Positions 58,265 through 64,000 of a stretch of 64,000 nt of DNA are shown here, piece after piece (positions within the stretch are counted from its first letter, which is position 1; every line of letters starts with the position of its first letter). This DNA comes from Prauserella muralis (lineage in GTDB: Bacteria > Actinomycetota > Actinomycetes > Mycobacteriales > Pseudonocardiaceae), in contig NZ_MASW01000002.1 in NCBI RefSeq assembly GCF_003202285.1, forward strand, positions 372,001 through 436,000, given 5' to 3'. The notes below the pieces were generated by a model. The model saw only the letters and a list, made by a program, of their open reading frames with translations, did no database searches and was not told where the DNA came from. A program made the translations under genes and the position numbers.

Positions 58265-58828
58265 ATGGATCGTCCAGTGCAAACCCGGGTGAAGGCCGCC
58301 GGGTTCCAGCCGGTGCAGGCGCTGGCCCTGCTGATCGGGCTCGTGTTCCTTGCCTTCGGCATCATCGGGCTGACGATCACCGGGTTCGGCGGTTTCGCCG
58401 ATCCGACGCACAGCACGCTGTGGAACTTCTCGATCAACCCGTTCCTGTGTGTGGTGTACCTCGTGGTCGGTGTGCTCGGGCTCATCGCGGCGCTGAACTC
58501 GGGGGTGTCCCGCACGTTCGGCTGGCTGATGTTCGCCGGCCTCGGCCTGCTCGTCGTGTGGGGGCTCGCGATCACCGGCGTGTTCGCCGACAACCCGGTG
58601 TCCGGCCTCGGCAACCCGCTGGCCCTCAACACCGCCGACAACTGGCTGAACTTCGGTGGCGCCGTGGCGAGCCTGCTCGTGGCCGTCCTGCCCGCCCGCA
58701 AGAAGGTCGTGCAGACCGCCGAGCCCGGTGCGACCACCGAGCCGCCCCGCCAGGACGCGGGCGAGCCGGCGGGCGGCCGGGGTCACCGCAGGAGGCTGTG
58801 GCACCGCAGGAGTGCCCACACCTCCTGA
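58265..58828 (+). CDS. DUF4383 membrane protein
   Basis: 187 aa with four membrane segments (about 20-38, 58-78, 86-104, 125-143). 'GFQPVQALALLIGLVFLAFGIIGLTITGF', 'INPFLCVVYLVVGVLGLIAA' and 'DNWLNFGGAVASLLVAVLP' are typical of DUF4383. The C-terminal 40 residues are hydrophilic and end in Arg/His-rich sequence. Function unknown; many relatives respond to osmotic or general stress, but no stress promoter is visible here. GAGGAGG lies 6 bases before the ATG. Confidence 0.85.
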   Translation: MDRPVQTRVKAAGFQPVQALALLIGLVFLAFGIIGLTITGFGGFADPTHSTLWNFSINPFLCVVYLVVGVLGLIAALNSGVSRTFGWLMFAGLGLLVVWGLAITGVFADNPVSGLGNPLALNTADNWLNFGGAVASLLVAVLPARKKVVQTAEPGATTEPPRQDAGEPAGGRGHRRRLWHRRSAHTS

Positions 58829-58863
58829 CCGGCTGACGCACCGGCACCCCTCGCCGGCGCCCC

Positions 58864-58950
58864 AAGCTCCCCAATGTGGCATTCGTAGCGTTGGACGCAA
58901 CGAATGCCACATTGGGGAAGTTGAGTGCCACCAATGCCGCATTGGGGAGC
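58864..58950. repeat. Dispersed repeat family A, copy 3 (centre inverted)
   Basis: The ends match the other two copies, but the central CCCCAATG-GCATTCG unit is inverted. The first two units therefore form a near-perfect palindrome, CCCCAATGTGGCATTCG facing CGAATGCCACATTGGGG. It lies between convergent genes. Confidence 0.8.
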
Positions 58951-58960
58951 GTCGCGGCTC

Positions 58961-59746
58961 CTACTCGGTGGGCGGCTCGTCGACGAAGGTGACCACGCAC
59001 GTGATGTTGTCGGGGCCGCCGCCCTCGTTGGCCAGCTCGATGAGGCGGCCGACCACGTCACCGGGCTCGGCGGCCTCGCCGAGCACCTCCGCGATCTCCT
59101 CGGCGGTGGTGACGTCGGTGAGCCCGTCGGAGCACAGCAGGTAACGGTCGCCGGGCTCGGCGGTGTGCACGGACAGGTCGGGCTCACCCGCCGAGCCCGC
59201 CATCAGGGCCCGGAGCAGCACCGAACGGCTGGGGTGGCGCGCCGCCAGCTCGGGCGGCATGCGGCCCTCGTCGACGAGGGACTGCACCATCGTGTGGTCC
59301 TTGGTCAGCTGCTCCAGCTCCCCGCCCCGCAGCCGGTAGCCGCGGGAGTCCCCGATGTGCGCGAGCCCGAACGTGGCGCCCTGCCACAGCATCGCCGTGA
59401 GGGTGGTGCCCATCCCGGCGAGCTCCTCGTCGTCGGCGACGCGCCGGTCGAGCCGCCCGGCCGCGCCGGCCACCGCCTCGCTCAGCTCGTGCAGCAGGTC
59501 GAGGTCGGCGGCTTCCTGGCCGCCGTCCTCGCCGCTCTCCGCGGGGCCGGGCAGCCGCTCGTCGAGCTCCCGCATCGCGGCGATCGCCTCCGCGCTCGCG
59601 ACCTCCCCCGCGACGTGCCCGCCCATGCCGTCGGCCACGGCCTGCACGCGTGCGGTGGCGTACGCGGAGTCCTCATTGGCGCTGCGCCGCCGCCCGACGT
59701 CCGAGCCCACGGCGTAACGCAGCCGGGGCACCTCGTCACGTGTCAT
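58961..59746 (-). CDS. PP2C-type Ser/Thr protein phosphatase (PPM family)
   Basis: 261 aa. Metal-binding motifs 'GRRRSANEDSAYA', 'VADGMGGHVAGEVAS', 'GTTLTAMLW', 'HIGDSRGYRLR', 'LCSDGLTDV' and 'GGPDNITCVV' are intact. A soluble protein without the membrane anchor of PstP. It would dephosphorylate targets of Ser/Thr kinases; no kinase of the PknB type is adjacent. GTG or ATG context at 59746 is adequate. Confidence 0.93.
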   Translation of the reverse strand: MTRDEVPRLRYAVGSDVGRRRSANEDSAYATARVQAVADGMGGHVAGEVASAEAIAAMRELDERLPGPAESGEDGGQEAADLDLLHELSEAVAGAAGRLDRRVADDEELAGMGTTLTAMLWQGATFGLAHIGDSRGYRLRGGELEQLTKDHTMVQSLVDEGRMPPELAARHPSRSVLLRALMAGSAGEPDLSVHTAEPGDRYLLCSDGLTDVTTAEEIAEVLGEAAEPGDVVGRLIELANEGGGPDNITCVVTFVDEPPTE

Positions 59747-59843
59747 GGGAGCAGTGAACCATTCGCCGCCTCGGTTGACGACGGCTGTGCGCCCGCCCCG
59801 GCCTCGTCGTCGTGTCTGCTCGGGTTCTGTCGGGGGCGCGGTC

Positions 59844-59849
59844 TAGGGT
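59844..59849 (+). promoter_or_regulatory. Putative -10 box of dnaE1
   Basis: TAGGGT lies 56 bases before the dnaE1 GTG and is the only good TANNNT match in the gap. No clear -35 is seen. Confidence 0.35.
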
Positions 59850-59905
59850 AGGGGGTCCGGAGTTCGCGCGTCGGTCGCTGCCGATCATTGGGGAGGTTTC
59901 CGCTG

Positions 59906-62900
59906 GTGTCGAACGATTCCTTCGTTCACCTGCACGTGCACACCGAGTACTCGATGCTCGATGGCGCGGCCAAGATCGCGCCGCTGTTCTCGGAGGCGGC
60001 GCGGCTGGAGATGCCGGCGGTGGGCATGACCGACCACGGCAACATGTACGGCGCGGACGAGTTCTACCAGCAGGCGAAGAAGGCGGGCATCAAGCCGATC
60101 ATCGGCATCGAGGCCTACATCGCGCCGGAGAGCCGCTTCCACAAGAAGCCGGTGTTCTGGGGTCAGTCGAACCAGCGCGGTGCCGACGAGTTCGGCGAGG
60201 GTGGCGACGTCTCCGGTGGCGGTGCCTACACCCACATGACGATGCTGGCGGAGAACGCCACCGGGCTGCGGAACCTGTTCAAGCTCTCGTCGCTGGCCAG
60301 CATCCAGGGCTACTACCGCAAGCCCCGCATGGACCGCGAGCTGATCGCGGAGAACGCCGAGGGCATCATCGCCACCACCGGCTGCCCCTCCGGCGAGGTG
60401 CAGACGCGGCTGCGGCTGGGGCAGAAGGACGAGGCGCTGAAGGCGGCGGCCGACTACCGCGACATCTTCGGCCAGGACAACTTCTTCCTGGAGCTGATGG
60501 ACCACGGCCTGCCCATCGAGCGGTCGGTGCGGGAGGGACTGCTGGAGATCGGGCGGCAGCTGAACCTGCGCCCGCTGGCCACCAACGACTCGCACTACGT
60601 CACCAAGGACCAGGCCGACTCCCACTCGGCCCTGCTGTGCGTGCAGTCGGGCAAGACGCTGTCGGACCCGAACCGGTTCAAGTTCGACGGCGACGGCTAC
60701 TACCTCAAGTCGGCGGCGGAGATGCGCGAGTACTGGGACTCCGAGGTCCCGGGCGCCGCGGACACGACGCTGCTGATCGCCGAGCGGGTGCAGTCGTACG
60801 AGGAGGTCTACGCGCACCGCGACCGGATGCCGAAGTTCGCCGTGCCGCAGGGCCACGACGAGGCGAGCTGGCTGCACCAGGAGGTGATGAAGGGCCTGGA
60901 GTGGCGCTTTCCCGACGGCGTCCCGGACGGCTACGTCGAGCGGGCCGAGTTCGAGCTCGGCGTCATCGCGCAGAAGGGCTTCCCTTCCTACTTCCTGGTC
61001 GTCGCCGACCTCATCAACTACGCCCGCAGCGTGGGCATCCGGGTCGGTCCCGGCCGCGGCTCTGCGGCCGGGTCGCTGGTGGCCTACGCGCTCGGTATCA
61101 CCAACCTGGACCCGATCCCGCAGAAGCTGCTGTTCGAGCGGTTCCTCAACCCCGAGCGCTCGTCGATGCCCGACATCGACATCGACTTCGACGACCGCCG
61201 CCGCGGCGAGATGGTGCGCTACGCCACCGAGAAGTACGGCGCCGACCGCGTCGCGCAGGTCATCACGTTCGGCACCATCAAGACCAAGGCCGCCATCAAG
61301 GACGCCGCGCGCGTGCACTTCGGGCAGCCGGGCTACTCCATCGCCGACCGGATCTCCAAGGCGCTGCCGCCGCCGATCATGGCCAAGGACATCCCGCTGG
61401 CGGGCATCGTCGACCCGGAGCACGAACGCTACGCCGAGGCGGCCGAGGTGCGCTCGCTGGTCGAGACCGACGACGAGGTCAAGACGATCTTCGAGACCGC
61501 GCGGGGGCTGGAGGGGCTGATCCGCAACGCGGGCGTGCACGCCTGCGCGGTCATCATGTCCAGCGAGCCGCTGATGGAGGCCATTCCGCTGTGGCAGCGC
61601 GACGACGGCTCGATCATCACCGGCTGGGACTACCCGTCGTGTGAGGCCATCGGCCTGTTGAAGATGGACTTCCTCGGGCTCCGCAACCTCACCGTCATCG
61701 GCGACGCCATCGACAACGTCAAGGCCAACCGCGGCGAGGAGATCGACCTCGACCGGCTCGGCCTCGACGATCCGGAGGCGTACAAGCTGCTCGGCCGCGG
61801 CGACACGCTGGGCGTGTTCCAGCTCGACGGCGGCGCGATGCGCGACCTGCTGCGCCGCATGCAGCCGACCGGCTTCGAGGACATCGTCGCCGTGCTGGCG
61901 CTGTACCGGCCCGGCCCGATGGGCATGAACGCCCACAACGACTACGCCGACCGCAAGAACGCACGCCAGCAGATCAAACCCATCCACCCGGAACTGGAAG
62001 AGCCCCTGAAGGACATCCTGGCCGAGACGTACGGCCTGATCGTCTACCAGGAGCAGATCATGCAGATCGCGCAGAAGGTCGCCGGTTACTCGATGGGCCG
62101 CGCGGACGTGCTGCGCAGGGCGATGGGCAAGAAGAAGAAGGAAGTCCTGGAGAAGGAGTTCGAGGGCTTCCACGAGGGGATGAAGAACAGCGACGCCGTT
62201 CCTGGCGGCTTCTCCGACGAGGCCATCCAGGCGCTGTGGGACACGATCCTGCCCTTCGCCGGGTACGCGTTCAACAAGAGTCACGCCGCCGGGTACGGCC
62301 TGATCGCGTACTGGACCGCCTACCTCAAGGCCAACTACCCCGCCGAGTACATGGCGGCCCTGCTGACGTCGGTGGGTGACAACAAGGACAAGTCGGCGGT
62401 GTACCTGTCCGAGTGCCGCAGGCTCGGCATCAAGGTGCTGCCACCGGACGTCAACGAGTCCGGCCAGCGCTTCGCGGCCGTCGGCGACGACATCCGCTTC
62501 GGTCTCGGCGCCGTGCGCAACGTCGGCGCCAACGTGGTGGACTCGATCATCAAGACCCGCCAGGGCAAGGGCAAGTACTCCTCGTTCACCGACTTCCTCG
62601 ACAAGTCGGAGCTCGTGGTGTGCAACAAGCGGGTGCTGGAGTCGCTCATCAAGGCCGGCGCGTTCGACTCGCTGGGCCACGCGCGGCTGGCGATGATCCG
62701 CCAGCACGAGGACGCGGTGGACGCGGTGGTGCCGCTCAAGCGGCAGGAGGCGATGGGCCAGTTCGACCTCTTCGGTGGCGGCGGCGACGAGACCGCCGCC
62801 GCGTCGTCGTCCTCGCCGCTGGCGCATCTGAAGTTCGACGACGAGGAGTACCCGCGCAAGCAGTTGCTCGCCTACGAACGGGAGATGCTGGGCCTGTACG

Positions 62901-63487
62901 TCTCGGCGCACCCGCTCGACGGGGCGGAACGGATCCTGCGCAAGCACGCCAAACGGCCCATCGCGGCGATCCTGGCCGACCCGCCCAAGGAGGGCGAGAT
63001 CGAGATCGCCGGGCTGATCACCTCGCTGGAGCGGCGGGTGAACAAGAGGGGCGAGCCGTGGGCCATCTGCACGGTGGAGGACATGGACGCCGCGCTGGAG
63101 GTGCTGTTCTTCCCCAAGTCCTATGCCCTCTTCGCCGCCGACCTGGTGGAGGACAACGCCGTGGTGGTCAAGGGCAGGGTCAACTGGCGCGAGGACAGGA
63201 TGTCGGTCTTCGGCGGAGGCCTCGTTCCGCTCGACCTCAGCGACGTCACCGTCGGCGACGACGAGCCGCCGCTGATGCTGCTGGCGTCGGCGGAGAAGCT
63301 CAACCAGAGCGTCGTCACCGAGCTCAAGCAGACCCTGCAGGCCCACCGGGGCGAGACTCCGGTGCGGCTCAAGCTGCTGGGCAGGCAGCGGGAGACGGTG
63401 TTCGCGCTGTACGACTACCCGGTCAAGGTCAGCTCCATGCTGATCGGTGAGCTGAAAGGCATCCCGGGGATCACGGCGAGCACGTGA
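59906..63487 (+). CDS. dnaE1: DNA polymerase III alpha subunit
   Basis: 1193 aa. The replicative polymerase. The N-terminal PHP domain starts '[19 protein letters not shown]'. The polymerase active site has 'PDIDIDFDD' (Asp423, Asp425), '[24 protein letters not shown]' and '[32 protein letters not shown]'. A helix-hairpin-helix region and OB fold ('[37 protein letters not shown]') follow. The size fits DnaE1 rather than the shorter DnaE2. GTG 59906 has GGAGG 10 bases upstream; a TTG at 59888 is less likely. In-frame and complete. Confidence 0.97.
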   Translation: MSNDSFVHLHVHTEYSMLDGAAKIAPLFSEAARLEMPAVGMTDHGNMYGADEFYQQAKKAGIKPIIGIEAYIAPESRFHKKPVFWGQSNQRGADEFGEGGDVSGGGAYTHMTMLAENATGLRNLFKLSSLASIQGYYRKPRMDRELIAENAEGIIATTGCPSGEVQTRLRLGQKDEALKAAADYRDIFGQDNFFLELMDHGLPIERSVREGLLEIGRQLNLRPLATNDSHYVTKDQADSHSALLCVQSGKTLSDPNRFKFDGDGYYLKSAAEMREYWDSEVPGAADTTLLIAERVQSYEEVYAHRDRMPKFAVPQGHDEASWLHQEVMKGLEWRFPDGVPDGYVERAEFELGVIAQKGFPSYFLVVADLINYARSVGIRVGPGRGSAAGSLVAYALGITNLDPIPQKLLFERFLNPERSSMPDIDIDFDDRRRGEMVRYATEKYGADRVAQVITFGTIKTKAAIKDAARVHFGQPGYSIADRISKALPPPIMAKDIPLAGIVDPEHERYAEAAEVRSLVETDDEVKTIFETARGLEGLIRNAGVHACAVIMSSEPLMEAIPLWQRDDGSIITGWDYPSCEAIGLLKMDFLGLRNLTVIGDAIDNVKANRGEEIDLDRLGLDDPEAYKLLGRGDTLGVFQLDGGAMRDLLRRMQPTGFEDIVAVLALYRPGPMGMNAHNDYADRKNARQQIKPIHPELEEPLKDILAETYGLIVYQEQIMQIAQKVAGYSMGRADVLRRAMGKKKKEVLEKEFEGFHEGMKNSDAVPGGFSDEAIQALWDTILPFAGYAFNKSHAAGYGLIAYWTAYLKANYPAEYMAALLTSVGDNKDKSAVYLSECRRLGIKVLPPDVNESGQRFAAVGDDIRFGLGAVRNVGANVVDSIIKTRQGKGKYSSFTDFLDKSELVVCNKRVLESLIKAGAFDSLGHARLAMIRQHEDAVDAVVPLKRQEAMGQFDLFGGGGDETAAASSSSPLAHLKFDDEEYPRKQLLAYEREMLGLYVSAHPLDGAERILRKHAKRPIAAILADPPKEGEIEIAGLITSLERRVNKRGEPWAICTVEDMDAALEVLFFPKSYALFAADLVEDNAVVVKGRVNWREDRMSVFGGGLVPLDLSDVTVGDDEPPLMLLASAEKLNQSVVTELKQTLQAHRGETPVRLKLLGRQRETVFALYDYPVKVSSMLIGELKGIPGITAST

Positions 63488-63512
63488 CGGCGGTGCTCAA
63501 TACCGTGGACGG

Positions 63513-64000
63513 GTGACCGTCTCCGACACCGCCGATCCGGATCCGCGCCGCTGGCGTGCACTGGCGGTCACCCTCACCGCCGGGTTCATGACCCTGCTCG
63601 ACGTGAGCATCGTCAACGTCGCACTGCCCTCCATCCAGCGCAGCCTGGGAGCGTCGGTGGCAGGCGCCCAGTGGGTGGTCGCCGGGTACGCGCTCACCTT
63701 CGGCCTCGTCCTGGTCTCGGGCGGGCGGCTCGGCGACGCGCTCGGCAGGCGCCGGATGTTCCTCATCGCGCTGTCGGGCTTCGTCCTCACCAGCGCGCTG
63801 GCCGGTGCGGCGACCAGCGAAACCATGCTCGTCGTCGCCCGGCTGCTGCAGGGCTGCGCGGCCGGCATGCTCACGCCGCAGAACACGGGCCTGATCCAGA
63901 CGTTGTTCCGTGGTGCCGAGCGGGGCAAGGCCTTCGGCATGTTCGGCACCATCGTGGGGCTCTCCACCGCCGTCGGCCCGGTGCTGGGCGGGTTGATCAT
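63513..64000 (+). CDS. MFS drug-efflux transporter, DHA2 (EmrB/QacA) type, 5' part
   Basis: 162 codons before the window ends. 'LAVTLTAGFMTLLDVSIVNVALPSIQRSLGA' is the DHA2 motif of TM1, and 'GGRLGDALGRRRMF' is MFS motif A after TM2, followed by 'LLQGCAAGMLTPQNTGLI' in TM4. It would export drugs or small hydrophobic compounds with protons. A TACCGT box (63501-63506) ends 6 bases before the GTG, the leaderless layout. It starts 25 bases after dnaE1. Confidence 0.87.
   Translation, partial: MTVSDTADPDPRRWRALAVTLTAGFMTLLDVSIVNVALPSIQRSLGASVAGAQWVVAGYALTFGLVLVSGGRLGDALGRRRMFLIALSGFVLTSALAGAATSETMLVVARLLQGCAAGMLTPQNTGLIQTLFRGAERGKAFGMFGTIVGLSTAVGPVLGGLI

Noticed and set aside
59885-63346. A 1153-codon open frame on the minus strand opposite dnaE1
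   Set aside because: It is the exact antisense of dnaE1, has low-complexity Asp/Val/His/Arg composition, and matches no family. In very GC-rich genes the antisense frame often lacks stops.

Overview
This is a very high-GC window with many GTG and some TTG starts. The gene content points to an actinobacterium, most likely the family Pseudonocardiaceae (Amycolatopsis / Prauserella / Saccharomonospora type). Supporting markers are mycothione reductase, the E1-only pyruvate dehydrogenase AceE, a FasR-fabD-fabH-acpP-fabF-accD type II fatty-acid cluster, an Lsr2-like nucleoid protein, DUF3145 and DUF3052 proteins, and dispersed intergenic palindromes. The genus is inference. I see no prophage, insertion sequence or CRISPR array; this looks like core chromosome with small accessory modules.

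Layout. 1-3.1 kb: a lipoprotein penicillin-binding transpeptidase, an antitoxin with a deleted toxin partner, and methionine aminopeptidase. 3.1-7.2 kb: a short-chain dehydrogenase (3-hydroxybutyrate type), an MHS-family transporter and a GAF/PucR-like regulator form one module, preceded by a 13-codon upstream ORF. 7.2-9.3 kb: a GntR repressor divergent from a CynX-type transporter. 9.3-14.6 kb: mycothione reductase, a CobW GTPase, cobyric acid synthase, a secreted trypsin-like protease and an acetyltransferase. 14.6-18.6 kb: a DUF3072 protein, a SigE-family sigma factor with a membrane partner, bioF and a PIG-L deacetylase. 18.6-25.9 kb: DEAD-box helicase and RIO kinase, an amino-acid-oxidase-like flavoprotein, yaaA, proS and a HAD phosphatase. 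25.9-29.3 kb: a regulated membrane protein, yjbQ, and a TetR / aldo-keto reductase pair. 29.3-35.8 kb: the three-gene proton-translocating transhydrogenase, an Lsr2-histone-H1-like hybrid, a pyridine-nucleotide disulfide oxidoreductase and an unknown membrane protein. 35.8-38.8 kb: a secreted subtilase, DUF3145 and an NTF2-like membrane protein. 38.8-52.4 kb (minus strand): accD-fabF-acpP-fabH-fabD, a LuxR regulator and a flavin monooxygenase lying between fabD and fasR, an FMN-dependent 2-hydroxyacid dehydrogenase, and aceE. 52.8-57.6 kb: DUF3052, AhpE-type peroxiredoxin, tRNA-Val(TAC), a Tat-exported PhoX-like protein, a zinc peptidase and a sulfite-oxidase-like enzyme. 57.6-64 kb: a 2H phosphoesterase, a DUF4383 protein, a PP2C phosphatase, dnaE1 and the start of a drug-efflux transporter.

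Acetyl-CoA supply (aceE), fatty-acid elongation (fabD-H-F, acpP), malonyl-CoA supply (accD) and their likely regulator (fasR) lie together. Between the genes are three families of dispersed palindromes (A, B, C), several perfect operator-like palindromes, and a recurrent promoter layout in which a TANNNT -10 box sits 6-9 bases before the start codon, as expected for leaderless mRNAs. The most notable items are the Lsr2/H1-tail hybrid, the upstream ORF coupled to the dehydrogenase, the orphan antitoxin with an intact operator and a deleted toxin, the hairpin covering the phoX ribosome binding site, and the repeat families, one copy of which supplies the ribosome binding site of a gene.
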